From positions 206,001-270,000 of the forward strand of contig CM020510.1 in the NCBI GenBank assembly GCA_009823395.1: DNA of 64,000 bases, written 5' to 3'. Under the pieces are notes generated by a model. It was not told the DNA's origin, ran no database searches, and saw nothing but the letters and a program-made list of their open reading frames with translations. Shown here one piece after another: positions 38,828-53,100 of this stretch; position 1 is the stretch's first letter; every line of letters begins with the position of its first letter. Position numbers and translations under genes: made by a program. Source of the stretch: Thamnaconus septentrionalis (taxonomy: Eukaryota > Chordata > Actinopteri > Tetraodontiformes > Monacanthidae).

Positions 38828-41370
38828 GTACAAAAACACAGTTGTGGAGCGCCACCGAGTCGGTGTTGCAAGTGGCAGGGCGTCGCCAAAATGGACGGAG
38901 ATTTTTTCTCTCTGCTCGACTAAGTAAACAACATGCTATGCATGATGGGAAATGCAGTGTTGTTACCCGTGAAAGGACTCAAATGGCGGAATAAACAGTA
39001 CAGTAGCTCCTCTGGTGGATGAAATTAACCATACAATGGCATTAAAAGGCCGCAGCAAACCCAGAGTTGTGGAACTATAAAAAATAAGAAAATAAACATG
39101 TGGACATGTACAGACAATTGTTGTGGCTCCAATGAATTTAGAAAAATTATAGTTATTATGAAATTGTCATTTTAGATAGTTAAGGTTAAGTCTAAGTAAG
39201 TTTAATGAATTATAATTGAAATTTAGGTTAAGTTTTAGTGAAAATTGGTTATAAAATAGTTCTATTTAGGTGAATGCCAAAAAGGGTTCAGGTTATGAAT
39301 TAATTTTGTTTAGGCAAGTGCCAGAATGGGTTCAGGTTAGGATCAGAACCAGGGAGGGGTTAGGAAATAAATTAATATTAATAAATAGTTCTGTTTAGGC
39401 TAGTATCAGAAGGGGTTACGTTTAGGATGGATGATGGTAAGTGCGTCCAATGAGGGGTTAGAAAATATAGGTTGTAGATACTTTGTTTAGGCGCGTAGAA
39501 ACAACTGGTTCTGTTTAGGTTAGGGTTAATGTGAAGAAGAACAACATCATCCCTTTCGGGAGCCACAACAATTGAAGGAGAGACAGGACAAGATCACAAA
39601 GGTAGGTTACAGGTAAGTATACAAAATTGATTTATACAGGTAAGCATCACAGGTGCTTGAGTAGTTGTGAAGTTTGGTGAGAGGGAGGAACGGAAGAGGC
39701 GCTTTCCTCCTGCATGATTGTTCACAGCACCCGGATCAAGGAGGGAAGAGAAATGGAGTCATCACCCTCCTGTAAGGGCTCAAAGAGAGAAATTAGATGC
39801 AAGTAATAAGAAAACAAATAGTGAAAATGTGTCCTGTCTACTGTGTCCAACTATAAGGTTAGCGTTTTTTGCATTTCTTTTGATTTTTGTGTGTCATATG
39901 GGTTGATATGTCAGTGTTGGTGTGTAATTTTTCTTTGATGCTATGTGGAAAAAATATTTCTAATAGTGCGGGTTCCTCAGCTTCAACATCATAATGGTGA
40001 GTGTTTGTTGCCTCTGTCTTCTTCAGGTCAGTGGGAGTTGTTGTCCTGTGCCACCCGCTTGAGTGGCAGGTGTGTTGACCTTCTGGGGTTGTGGCTGCAT
40101 GACGTGCAGGTGAGCAGGGTCGCTCATCATCCCCTGAAGTCGAAGTCGTCCTGGAGCCGCTGGGTCCTGTCGTTGAGGAGGTGGCGGCGCAAGTGAAGGA
40201 AGTCGTTGAGGGCTTTGACAGGCAGACAGTGCTTTCTTGGTTTTGCCCACTGGGGGGGTAGAAGAAGGGGGTGATGAGGCAGAAGAGGCGCGGGTCCGGA
40301 CGGAAGCTGTCGGTCGGGAGCTGAGGAGCTGTCATTGCAGGTGAAGCTGGAGGATCCATCGCAGCAGGTGGGTGAAGAAGAGGAGCTGTGTCCGGAGCTG
40401 CAGAAAGTCTCAGTTCCATTGCCTCAGTCTGAATGAGTTGTTCTGCTCTATTCAGTGTAGAATGGTGGAGTTTTGGGAAGTTCTTTAGCCCACCTGGCTG
40501 CTACCATAAAGGGAGGGACCAATTTTCAGGAGTATAGTGGCCACATCAAATAATAAGTCAGATAAAAGAGTGGAATAATGTTGTTCCAGAGTTCTGAGTG
40601 TTGCAGAACACCACTGCTGTGCATTATGTTTAATTGTTTTGCAGATTTCAGGATCAGGAAATGCTGGTTTGAGCATAGCACATAGTTGGGCATCTGCGTT
40701 GCGGATGAAAAGTGGGATTTGACATCATCAGCAGGGGCCACGTGATCCAAGTGGTGGCATGATTTAATTATTTTATAAAAAATGCGAGTTCTGCGCGGTT
40801 CGCATCTGGTGCAGGCAGTCGAGGTGGAGCTGCTGCGCCATCAGAGCATGTGCTCGTGTTGACATGGTCGTTTTGTAGCCAAAATTATGGCGTGAAAGTG
40901 TCTGGGATTCTGTGGCGGTACCTGATGCTGCAGTTTGGTGTGCTGGAACCAGAATTGTCCATTCGAGTGCCCGTGGTCTCGACAGTCGGACTTGAGAGGC
41001 GGAAACCAGGAGGTATTGGCCGGTTAGGGTTTTGAGGTGGGTGTCCAGTCCCCCGAGAGGGGAACCGGACGAGGCACGAGCCATCCTGGTGTTCACAGAC
41101 CTCAATCCGACACTGCAGGGTGAGAGGCTTTGCCTCGCGGTCTTCGGAGGAGTGATGACGTAGTTGTTTTTGTCTTCGTGGAAGATTTTCCGCCGACAAA
41201 AAAGTCATTTTCGTGGCAAAATTTTGGTAAAAATTGTTCCAGCCGGTTAAGTGAGTCAAGGAAGAAGGTTGGTCGAGCCAAAAGTGTATTTTTCAACTTT
41301 AATTTTCAAGTTTTTCAAGTTTTAGAACAGTCACAAATGACGGAAAATATGCTCAACTGGTACAACAATA

Positions 41371-41427
41371 AGGCTGTTTGCGCGACGCTTCGATGCAAAA
41401 AACAGATCTTCATCAGGCATAGAGGCA
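41371..41427 (-). ncRNA. Hammerhead-type motif of array unit 5
   Basis: CTGATGA and GAAGCGTC present; outer stem arm altered (gctgtttg for gttgccta). Confidence 0.45.
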
Positions 41428-43982
41428 GTACAAAACACAGTTGTGGGAGCGCTTACCGAGTCGGTGTTGCAAGTAAGGCGATGTCGCCCAAATGGACGGA
41501 GATTTTTTCTCTGCTCGACTCATAAACAACATGCTATGCATGATGGGGAAATGCAGTGTTACATACCCGTGAAAGGACTCAAATGGCGGAATAAACAGTA
41601 CAGTAGCTCCCTGGTGGATGAAATTAACCACAATGGCATTAAAAGGCCGTAGCAAACCCAGAGTTGTGGAACTATAAAAAATAAGAAAAATAAACATGTG
41701 GACATGTACAGACAATTGTTGTGGCTCCAATGAATTTTAGAAAATTATAGTTATTATGAAATTGTCATTTTAGATAGTTAAGGTTAAGTCTAAGTAAGTT
41801 TAATGAATTATAATTGAAATTTAGGTTAAGTTTTAGTGAAAATTAAGTTATAAAATAGTTCTATTTAGGTGAATGCCAAAAGGGTTCAGGTTATGAATTA
41901 ATTTTGTTTAGGCAAGTGCCAGAATGGGTTCAGGTTAGGATCAGAACCAGGAGGGGTTAGGAAACAAATTAATATTAATAAATAGTTCTGTTTAGGCTAG
42001 CATCAGAAGGGGTTACGCTTAGGATGGGATGATGGTAAGCGGTCCAATGAGGGGTTAGAAAATATAGGTTGTAGATACTTCTGTTTAGGCGGCAGAAACA
42101 ACTGGTTCTGTTTAGGTTAGGGTTAATGTGAAGTTAAAGAACAACATCATCCCTTTCGGGAGCCACAACAATTGAAGGAGAGACAGGACAAGATCACAAA
42201 GGTAGGTTACAGGTAAGTATACAAAATTGATTTATACAGGGCATCACAGGTGCTTGAGAAGTTGTGAAGTTTGGTGAGAGGGAGGAAACGAAGAGGCGCT
42301 TTCCTCCTGCATGATTGTTCACAGCACCGGATCAAGGAGGGAAGAGAAATGGAGTCATCACCCTCCTGTAAGGGCTCAAAGAGAGAAATTAGATGCAAGT
42401 AATAAGAAAAACAAATAGTGAAAATGTGTCCTGTCTACTGTGTCCAACTATAAGGTTAGCGTTTTTTTGCATTTCTTTGATTTTTTGTGTGTCATATGGG
42501 TTGATATGTCAGTGTTGGTGTGTAATTTTTTCTTGATGCTATGTGGAAAAAAAAATATTTCTAATAGTGCGGGGTTCCTCAGCTTCAACATCATAATGAG
42601 TGTTTGTTGCCCTGCCCTTCTTCCAGGTCAGTGGGAGTTGTTGTCCTGTGCCACCCGCTTTGAGTGGCAGGTGTGTTGGACCTTCTGGGGTTGTGGCCGC
42701 TGACGGCAGGGTGAGCAGGGTCGCCATCATCCCCTGAAGTCGAGCCGCCCTGGAGCCGCTGGGTCCTGTCGCTGAGGAGGTGGCGGCGCAAGGAAGTAGT
42801 CGTTGAGGCCTTGACAGGCAGACAGTGCTTCTTGGTTTTGCCCACTGGGGGTAGAAGAAGGGGGTGATGAGGCAGAAGAGGCGCTCGGGTCCGGACGGAA
42901 GCTGTCGGTCGGGAGCTGAGGAGCTGTCATTGCAGGTGAAGCTGAGGATCCATCGCAGCAGGTGGGTGAAGAAGAGGAGCTGTGTCCGAGCTGCAGAAAG
43001 TCTCAGTTCCATTGCCTCAGTCTGAATGAGTTGTTCTCTGCTCTATTCAGTGTAGAATGGTGGAGTTTTGGGAAGTTCTTTAGCCCACCTGGCTGCTACC
43101 ATAAAGGGAGGGGACCAATTTTCAGGAGTATAGTGGCCACATCAAATAATAAGTCAGATAAAAGAGTGGAATAATGTTGTTCCAGAGTTCTGAGTGTTGC
43201 AGAACACCACTGCTGTGCATTATGTTTAATTGTTTTGCAGATTTCAGGATCAGGAAATGCTGGTTTGAGCATAGCACATAGTTGGTGCATCATGTTGCGG
43301 ATGAAAAGTGGATTTTGACATCATCAGCAGGGGCCACGTGATCCAAGTGGTGGCATGATTTAATTATTTTATAAAAATGCGGTGAGTTCTGGCGAAGCCC
43401 GTGATCTGGTGCAGGCAGTCGGTGGAGCTGCAAGCGCCATCAGAGCATGTGCTCGTGTTGACATGGTCGCTCTTGTAGCCAAAATTATGGCGTGAAAGTG
43501 TCTGGGATCTCGTGGGCGGTACCTGATGCTGCAGTTTGGCGTGCTGGAACCGGGAATTGTCCATTCGAGTGCCCGTGGTCTCGGACAGTCGGATTCTGGA
43601 GAGGCGGAAACCAGGAGGTATTGGCCGGGTTAGGTTTTGAGGTGGGTGTCCAGTCCCCGAGAGGGAACCGGACGAGGCACGAGCCATCCTGGTGTTCACA
43701 GACCTCAATCCGACATCGCAGGGTGAGAGGCTGCCTCTGCGGTCTTCGGAGGAGTGATGACGTAGTTGTTTTTTGTCTTCGTGGAAGATTTTCCGCCGAC
43801 AAAAAGTCATTTTCGTGGCAAAATTTTGGCAAAAAATTGTTCCAGCCAAGTTAAGTGAGCTCAAGGAAGAAGGTTGGTTCGAGTCAAAAAGTGTATTTTT
43901 CAACTTTTAATTTTCAGTTTTTCAAGTTTTAGAACAGTCACAAATGACGGAAAATATGCTCAACTGGCACAATACATAAGGT

Positions 43983-44037
43983 TGCCTATGCGACGCTTCT
44001 TGGCGCAAAAAACAGATCTTCATCAGGCATAGAGGCA
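43983..44037 (-). ncRNA. Hammerhead-like motif of array unit 6, damaged
   Basis: CTGATGA and stem I TGCCT...GCAT/ATGC kept; the GAAAC segment is corrupted (GCCAAGAAGCGTC). Confidence 0.4.
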
Positions 44038-47000
44038 GTACAAAAAACACAGTTGTGGAGCGCCACGAGTCGGTGTTGTAAGGTATGGCGTCGCCAAAAT
44101 GGACGGAGATTTTTTTTTCTCTGTCGACTATAAACAACATGCGTAATGATGGGAAATGCAGTGTTGTTACCGTGAAAGGACTCAAAATGGCGGAATAAAC
44201 AGTACAGTGGTGCTCCCTCTGGTGGATGAAATTAACCATACAATGGCATTAAAGGCCGCAGCAAAACCCAGAGTTGTGGAACCATAAAAAATAATAAGAA
44301 AATAAACATGTGACATGTACAGACAATTGTTGTGGCTCCAATGAATTTAGAAAAATATAGTATTATGAAATTGTCATTTTAGATAGTTAAGGTTAAGTCT
44401 AAGTAAGTTTAATGAATTATAATTGAAATTTAGGTTAAGTTTTAGTGAAAATTAAGTTATAAAATAGTTCTATTTAGGTGAATGCCAAAAGGTTCAGGTT
44501 ATGAATTAATTTTGTTTAGGCAAGTACAGAATGGGTTCAGGTTAGGATCTGAACCAGGAGGGGTTAGGAAATAAATTAATATTAATAAATAGTTCTGTTT
44601 AGGCTAGTATCAGAAGGGGTTACGTTAGGATGGGATGATGGTAAGCGGTCCAATGAGGGGTTAGAAAATATAGGTTGTAGATACTTCCTGTTTAGCTTGT
44701 AGAAACAACTGGTCTCTGTTTAGGTTAGGGTTAATGAAGTTAAAGAACAACATCATCCCTTCGGGAGCCACAACAATTGAAGGAGAGACAGGACAAGATC
44801 ACAAAGGTAGGTTATGTAGGTAAGTATACAAATTGATTTATACAGGTAAGTATCACAGGTGCTTGAGAAGTTGTGAAGTTTGGTGAGAGGAGGAAACGGA
44901 AGAGCGCTGCCTCCTGCATGATTGTTCACAGCATCCGGATCAAGGAGGAAGAGAATGGAGTCATCACCTCCTGTAAGGGCTCAAAGAGAGAAATTACATG
45001 CAAGCAATAAGAAAACAAACAGTGAAAATGTGTCCTGTCTCATCAACCAACTATAAGGTTAAAGCGTTTTCGTACTTTTGATTTTTGTGTGTCATATGGG
45101 TTGGATATGTCAGTGCTGGTGTGTAATTTTTCTTTGATGCTATGTGGAAAAAAATATTTCTATTGGGGTGCGGGTTCCTCAGCTTCCACCATCAGGCTGG
45201 TGAGTGTTTGTTGCCTCTGTCTTCAGGTCAGTGGGAGTTGTTGTCCTGTGCCACCCGCTTGAGTGGCAGGTGTGTTGACCTTCTGGGTTGTGGCGTTGTC
45301 AGGGACAGGGATGCTATCTGAAGCAGTAGCACTGAGCCTTGGTCATCAGTTGCGAGATGAAAAGTGAGGCATTTTGAGCACATCACTATGGTTTGCCACG
45401 GAATGATGCCAAGGGTGGCATGATTTAATTATTTTATGACAAAATGCTGTTAGTCTGAAGTTCGCATCTGGTTGACAGGCATTGATCGTAGGATGCTTGG
45501 CTACATTGCAAGCATTAGCTCGTGTTGAATGGTGATATTTAGCCAAGTTAATTAATGTAGGTTGTAAAGTGTCTGGGATTGTTGGCGGTCCATGATGCTT
45601 GGTTTAGTGTGTGGAAAGAATTGGTCCAGTGTGAGTTGCTTGGACTGGAAGTCGGTAGTTGGGGGGGAAACAGGAGGATTAGGCGGTTAGGTTTTGAGGT
45701 GGGTGTCCAGTAGTCCCCGATGAGGTGGAACCGTGTAGGGAGATGCCATCTGGTGTTCAGCTTAATCCGACTATCTCGAAGGGTGCATGATGCATTGTCT
45801 TCTTCATTGAGGAGTATAGACGTAGTATTGATTATTATGTCTATTTCAGTTAGTATTTTTCTGTGAATATAAAGTCATTTCGATAGAAAAATTTTATGTA
45901 AAATTGTTACACACGTTAAAGTAGTCAAGGAAGAAATAAAGAAGTGAATCAAAAGTGTAATTTTTCCAAGACTTTTACATTATTCAAGTTTTTGCAAGTA
46001 TTTAGACATTGTCAAAATGACTGAAATATATGCTCAACTGGTAAATATAAGAGTTCTATGACGTTACAGATGCAAAAATTAAGATCTTATTACAGGCATA
46101 AGGATACAAATATAATTGATGACGATTATTGTGTTTAAGTAGCGTTTCCAAAATTGAGGTAATTTATTTTTTTGTGAATTAATAAATATTGTATGATATG
46201 GAAATTGAGTGTTGTTACCAGTTGAAAGATTAAATTATTGGTATAATATAGTTAAGTATTTGGTTGGATGAAATTAACATAAATGGCATTAAAAGGCGTA
46301 GTAACAGAGTTAGTGGAATATAAATAGATGAATAAGGATATAAAATGTGGACATGTAAGGATTAGATTGGTTGTGGCAATAATTTAGGAAATTATGTTAT
46401 TGATGAAATTGTCATTTTAGGATAGTTAAGGTTAAGTTAAGTAAGTTTAAGTAATTATAATTGAAATTTAGGTTAAGGTTTTAGTGAAATTAAGGTATAA
46501 ATAGGTTTAGAATTAGGAATGCCAATTAGGGTTAGGTTAGAATTGAATTTTGGTTTAGGAAGTTGCCAGAATGGGTTTAGGTTAGGATCAGAATTCAGGA
46601 GGGTTAGGATAAATTAATATCAATTAAGTTAGTCGTTTAGGAGTTCAGATAGGGGTTAGGTTTAGGATGGGATTGATGGTAGGGTCAGGGGTGTTAGGAA
46701 ATATATTGATAGTTGGATTTAGGCGTTAGAAATAGGTTGTTTAGGGTTAGGTTAATGGAAGTTAAAGAAAAATCATCCTTTACGGGAGCAAATTAGGTAG
46801 GACAGGACGCAAAAGGTAGGTTACAGGTAAGTCAAAATTGGTTTTAAGGTAAGTTAGGTGCTTGGAGTAGTTGGAAGTTTGGTAGAGGAGGAAGGAAGAG
46901 GGTTCTGATTGTTCACAGCACGGATAAGGGAGAAGAGATGGGTATCACCTCTTAGGGCTAAAGAGAAATTAGGTGAAGTAATAAGAAAACAAATAGTGGA

Positions 47001-47170
47001 AAATGTGTCCTGTCTAACTTGTCCAATTAAGGTTAGCGTTTTGCATTCTTAGAATTTTTGTGTGTCAATGGGATTGATAGCAGTGATGGTTTAATCGTCT
47101 TGATGCTAATGTGGAAATAGTTTCAAAGGGGTTCTCAGCTTCAACATAAGTGTACTCATGCAGTGCAATG

Positions 47171-50100
47171 CCATAGGTTTCTGGCCACAATGAGGTATGC
47201 CACTCAGATGATGGCCGTACATGCAGGGTCAAATCGTGAGAGTGGATTAAGTACTGTCAGTTACACTCAAAAGTTGTAAAATCATAATATAATTTCAAAT
47301 TATCATGCATTGTTAATAAGCTATCATTGCAGTGTTAGGAATAATAGTTAGTTAATAATAATTGTATTAGTAGGGTAAATTAGTTGTTGAGACGTTAGAA
47401 TGTTAGTAGAGTTAGATAGATGTTAGGTTTAGTAAGTTAGTAAGATTAGGTTAGTAAGGATTAGTAAGGTAGGTAGTATGTAGTTAAGAGGTTAGTGTAT
47501 TAGGGTAGGTTAGATCAATTAGTAGCAAAGTGTCAGGTTCAATGGGTTAGGCATGGAAGATATTGTTAGAGTTAAGGAGGTCTAGGTACATACTAAAGTA
47601 GTATATGGAAATTGTACATAGTATATAGTTATAATTATATATATTTGTATAGTAGTAAATGGTTTATACTTAATAATTAATAAGGAAAGTTAAATGTATA
47701 GACTATTATGAGTAATTGATAATTAAGTTAGAAATACATATGAAAATATGAAACTATAAGGTAGCTCTAAGATTAATGACTTGAGTATGTAATGCATGTC
47801 ATCTGAGTGTATATAGCTTTGAATTGTTAATGAAAAGGAATATTAATATCTATTTTAATATGCTAATGTATTGTTTATTAGTGATTGATAATATGAATTG
47901 TTTAACTGTTAATTGTTATTGCTTATTACTGATTTAGTGTTCATGTTTATTTTGTAATTTAGATTAGAGATATATATGTGGTTTGAATAAGTTACTTTGA
48001 TGTAAGATTGTTAATAGGTTATTATGATTCAGTTTTAAGGTTTAAGTCATGTGTAGAGTAGTAGGATAGGCAATTAGTTAGATTGAATGAGATTGTAGGA
48101 TGTAGTAGAAGTTAGGGTAGATTGAGAAAGTAGTAAGTTGACATGTAGGTAGTGAATCTGTTAGGTTATGGTTAGATTAGGTGAGTATGTTAGGATATGT
48201 GAGTAATGGCATTTCAGGTTAGAAGGCATTAGTAGTGATAATTAGTAGTTTAGTATGTAGTGAGTTATTTAGGTGGTTGTGGATTAGGTTAGAGTAATAG
48301 TGTGTTAATAATGGTTAGGAGTGGAAATGATTGGTTAGTTGTAGATGTAGTTGGTGGTTTAGATATAGGTTGTTAGCGAGTTAGATAGAAAGTTGGTTAG
48401 ACTTAGGGATGTAGGTGCAGATCGTCAGGTGAGGTAGAATTAGTTGCTAGATAAGATTAGTTAGATTGGATTGATTGTAGGTTGACAGCATAGTGGTTAT
48501 GCAAGATGTGTAAGGTTGTGCAATGATTACTAGGTGTAAGGACTTAGCATCAGTTGGTCATGAGTGAAGGTGCATTGAGGTTGGGAAGTATGATGTATCA
48601 GTCTAGGGTAAGTCGGACTAGGTGAGGCAGTGATTCAAGTTGCAAGGTGAGTGCGTAGGAGATCAGTGCTAGCATCGTGTAGACAATCATAGATAGACTG
48701 TCATTGATCTGGTAAGGTTGGGATTGCATTGGATTGTAAGTATAGAGATAGTCACGTGAATAAAGTTGATCAGATGGGTCAAGTGGAGGAAGATGTAGAA
48801 GGATTTAGTAAGGAGTCTTAAGTTAGATAGCAATGTAAGTGAAATGCGAATACGTGGAAAGTAGTGTATAAGATTCAGTCAAGTTGCAGATCGAGATAGC
48901 AGATGCACAAGAAGAGTTAAGAGTTGTCAGGAGGTGATATGGAAGATGTTAGTGTCCAAGAGATCATGTCGCAGAATAGCATTGTGGTGTAAGAACATAT
49001 TCGGAAACAGATGTCGAGAGTTCCGTAGAGTTAGGAGTTAATGAGTATAAGAATCAGGTGATTATAAGGATCAGTGAAAAGTGAATTCAGTGGTCAAGAA
49101 ATCAAATGATGTCAGATAAGGTGATATTGATAAATTATGAGTTAAGGTAGTTGAGAGTGTCAGAGTTAGAATCAGGTTAGTGTGGTCTGATAAGATAGTA
49201 TGTGAATGTCAGTATGTGCTTTATGGTCATGTATAATTTGTTGAGGTGCAAATGTAGGTTGATCAGCATGGATGTAATGTAAGTTCAGTTATAGTTCAGG
49301 TTGCTACGTGGTTGCAGTGGTAGGCAGTCAGGGTAAGTATGATATCTGAGTCAGTGTACAATAGTGCAATGTGAGTGTCTGTAAGTAGTAGCAGTCGTGA
49401 ATGTGAGTCATGGGAGCAAAGCACAGTGAGAGAGTTCACAGAAGCATGGTAGCAAGTAGAGGTCGAAGACGCACAGTAGTGAGTATGATAGTCTGTAGAT
49501 GTCATGCTTCACATGTGAGTGTCAGTTTAGCATGAATAGTATAGTAGGAATCAGATGCAAAAATGTAATGGATTGTTGAAGTTCGTGTCAAATGTTGATG
49601 TTTGATGCATGTTGCCATGGGTTGTGATAATGTGGTGTCGTGAATTTGAGTGAATCAGTAGTGGATGTATGTGCTCAGACTTAATGTGAGTGAGTTCTTT
49701 CAGTCAGTGTTCCATGAGTGTGCGTGCTGTGTCTATGGTAGGTGCATGGGAGTTGTACATGATCTCTACTGATGGGCATGCTGCGTAGATGTCGAGAGGC
49801 GTCTGGCTAGTGCAGGCAGGTGTGCTAAGAGCATGTTGGGCAGCGGGATGAGCTGTCGCGAGCATGGTTCAGATGCAGGAAGTCGTCGGATGAGTCTAGG
49901 AGTCATCGACAGCGGTCTGTATCGTTAGTTGGATAGGAGTCAGGCGAAGTTCATCGGCAAAGTGGCATTAGCAGCTGCAGTGTAGAAAGATTGGTAGCAG
50001 TGTGTATTTGAGTAGTGCAGATGTCAAGGTGAGATATGATTGAACAATAGTGAATTGTATGGAGTATGAACGAGAGACGTTTTGAAGTCGTTGAGCATAA

Positions 50101-53100
50101 AGTTGTGAGTTCGAGCATTCTGGGTCTCTAGTAGTGTTGCAACATTAGTGTGATGTGGTTGTCGTGTATGCATCAAGGTCGATCAGTTAGTTTGGCTCGT
50201 CGTAGATAACGTTCGAGTAGCAGAGTATGGTATATATGTTAGTAGAGCTGTAGCGACATGGTGCTATGAATTTAGAAAAATGTATTAGTATCAATAGTTA
50301 TAGTGTGTAAGAATTGGTTGCAGTCAAGTGTTAGTCTAGTGATTAGATGAAGTAATGATTGATAGAAATTGACATGTCAGAAGAGTTGATAGTGAGTTCA
50401 AAAGCGTTGAGTAAAGTTGAGTAGAGACTCAAGTAGTAATGTGTGTCATAATAGTTAGAAAAATGTGTCGGTAGCAGCTGACAGTGTAATAGTAGTCGGT
50501 GATCAATAGAAGGTGTAGGTGATTCCAGTAGGTTGATAATGTAATTCAAATGACATTCAGGAATAGGTGAAATGGATTAGAGATTAAGTAGAATAGTGAG
50601 TTAGTTGAAACAAGGATTTCGTGCATAGTATAGGATTAGTATAGTTAGAATAAAGTGGTTGATATGTTTGATCATTGTATGTGACAGTTGTTTAGTAATG
50701 AAGTGTATAAGTACTACAGTCAGATCGTTCGAGCATAGTTAGTAAGTGTACTATTGTAATCAGTGGTGAGTAAGAGTTGTTAGGAGTTGATGATAGAGTT
50801 GACTGATGACATGAGTCAGTAGGTCATGGAGGTTAGATTCATGAAATGGTCTGCAGTGTGTAAGAGCGAGGTTAGTGAGTTAGTACATGTAGTAGAATGT
50901 TGTCACTTAGGCTCGAAGGTCATGATAGAGTTTAGTCAAATAGAAGTTTGGCGTAATCGTAGTTGTTCATCTTGATGTATGCAAAGTTGATGTCAGGGTA
51001 GTTATATTATGTAGTGACTCGTATTCGAAGTGTGCAGAGCTAGTGCACATAATGTGATTTTGTGCAAGTCTTTTCAGCAGCTGTGTATGGTGCAGTTGGA
51101 TGCAGTGGAGATGGTTGAGTGCAAGTGTATGTCAGTTAGGCAGTATCTATGCTGCCGTAATGTCTGATGGAAGTGGTGCAGATGCGATGTCATGGCATGG
51201 AATGGTTATGTGCAGGATTGGACAGTCTAGGAATCTAGTGGATGCAGATGTGCTGCGTTGTCATCATCGTAGCCATTGGAGTGAGTGATTGTGTGATCTA
51301 GGCGAGCAGTAGCAGGCTAGTTCAGGATGGAGCAGCGAGTCAGAAGGAGGATAGGTTGTGCATCATTCTGAGAGTCGAGCATTGGGATAGTGTAATGTTC
51401 AGTGTAGGAACTCGATGTAGGATCAGTAAGGTCAATATAGTTGAAGAAAGATGTTTAGAAATAGTATGCAAGTATAATGATTATGTATTAGTAATAGATG
51501 GAGTTCTAGGACAAGAACAATTTATGGCATGTGAGTGAAGTTGCAAGTGAGTTTATGCTAATGTGAACGGACAATTGATAGTTAGTGAATCTAGTTTAGG
51601 AAAGTAGTAGTTAGAATGTGCTAAGATCAGGATATCTGTAAGATGGAATGTACAAGTGAATTATTGCAGTACTGTAGTGTCATGAAACAAGTTATGTTAA
51701 GGATTTGTTAAGTTGTTGAAGATCTGAAGTTGTACGAGTTAGTCAGAGGTATGGAAATGTAGGTAACGTTAGTTCAAAATGTCAGGTAGTCAGTGAATTG
51801 TGGAAGTGCCGATGATAGTTAGTATGAAGAGTTGTAAAAGATTGCAAATACGTGAGTATAGCTACTAGTGTAAGTCGTAGTAGCAATTAGTGTAAATTGT
51901 AAGAGTCTGACATGGTGTAATGGTAAGTAGCAAGTTGAGCAGGTTATCACTGTGTCGAGTTAAGTGAGATACAGTAGTCACAAGTGTAAGTGATTCTATG
52001 AGTACAGATAGTGAGTGCTGAGGTACACGTGAGGTACGGAGAGTATCGACAGTCAGTGATGTCCGTGATAGACAAATGTGGAATGTGTCAGAGGATGTCG
52101 ATAGGCTTATGCATAATAGTAACATCAGCTATTGAATCATGTGGACTGAGAATGTTAGCCATATTTAGAATTAGTTTGAGTTGCAGTTGATAGTGTAAGT
52201 GTTTCGAGTAGTTTGAATTGTAGCTGTAGGTTGAGTGTTTGGATAGATATAGTCTGTGTGCAATAGTGCGGTCATTAATGTGAAGGTCCAGTGTAGTTGT
52301 CAAGGCAGAGGTAGAGTATTCATGATAGTGAATGGTTAGTATCAGAGTAGTTGATGAATGTGAGTGAAGATTGTAATGGTTAAGGTCGTTAGGAGTCGAC
52401 ATGATTGTTAGGTAATGGTTCAAGAAGTAATGTTGACACATCTTGCAGTAGAAATGTCAGTTAGTAGGTAGGAAGGTTAATTAGGACACATGTATGGGTG
52501 AAAGTTGGTGTATGAGAGGTCTGAAGTCTAAGGTGATGTAATCGTCGATCAGTGTGGAATTGATGGCATTAGCCTGTAGGTCAAAGTGATAATGAACATA
52601 GTAATAGTGAAATGTCTGTATGTGTCCATTAAGGGTAGCGATTGTTGTTGTTAGTCTCAATGCTTGACAGTATGGTTTCTGGTCGTGAAGTGATGTTTAG
52701 TGAGTTCGTGATTCAGATAGTGTAAGTGTGATTGTCCAGTTCAGACGACAGGTTGGCTTGTTTAGATGTATGCAGAGTTGTTACTATGGCCGTTGGGTTA
52801 GAGTTCATCAGTGATATGCTCAGCTGAGCTCGAGAGTGACTTCTAGGAGTTTGGGTCCAGGAGCGAGTTGAGGAGAGTTGCGCATTGTTCCAATGGTAGT
52901 ATGGTTGTGCAAGTGACTGGTCAGAGTCAGTCGTAGCAGCGAGTTGAGGTAGTGAGCCATGAGCTAGAGGTGCAGTGTATGACGAGTCAGGCGTCAACAG
53001 TGGACGCTATCAGGCAGTGTGAGAGGCTATCAGAAGTGTGCAGAAATGGGTGGATCTAGTGACTAGCGACAGTAGCATAGGAGAATCGAGTTATATGGTC

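Larger units (their letters stand above)
35806..45693 (-). pseudogene. Array units 3-6 gag-like ORFs, increasingly broken
   Basis: Recognisable pieces: 37719-38141 and 37414-37746 (unit 3), 38164-38676 and 40485-40676 (unit 4), 40773-41105 and 42539-43012 (unit 5), 43096-43293 and 43364-43903 (unit 6 boundary). The conserved domain NAQQWCSATLRTLEQHY is readable up to 43293 and is missing from the unit ending at 45690. Confidence 0.5.
30563..47170 (-). repeat. Head-to-tail array of ~2.6-kb F-type units
   Basis: The marker ggtgtccagtccccc recurs at about 30572, 33205, 35816, 38433, 41041, 43646 and 45703 (periods 2633, 2611, 2617, 2608, 2605, 2057). Each unit, read on minus, has an upstream region (31150-32000 in unit 1), hammerhead, leader, MARA start and gag-like ORF. 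Unit 6 lacks about 550 bp of gag sequence. Indels increase rightward; unit 7 is barely recognisable and fades near 47170. The left end abuts TTAGGG through gttaggttttgagg. Confidence 0.8.

Noticed and set aside
30563..45700. CRISPR-like regular repeats
   Set aside because: Repeats are kilobase-sized element units or telomeric/minisatellite DNA; there are no short repeats with unique spacers.
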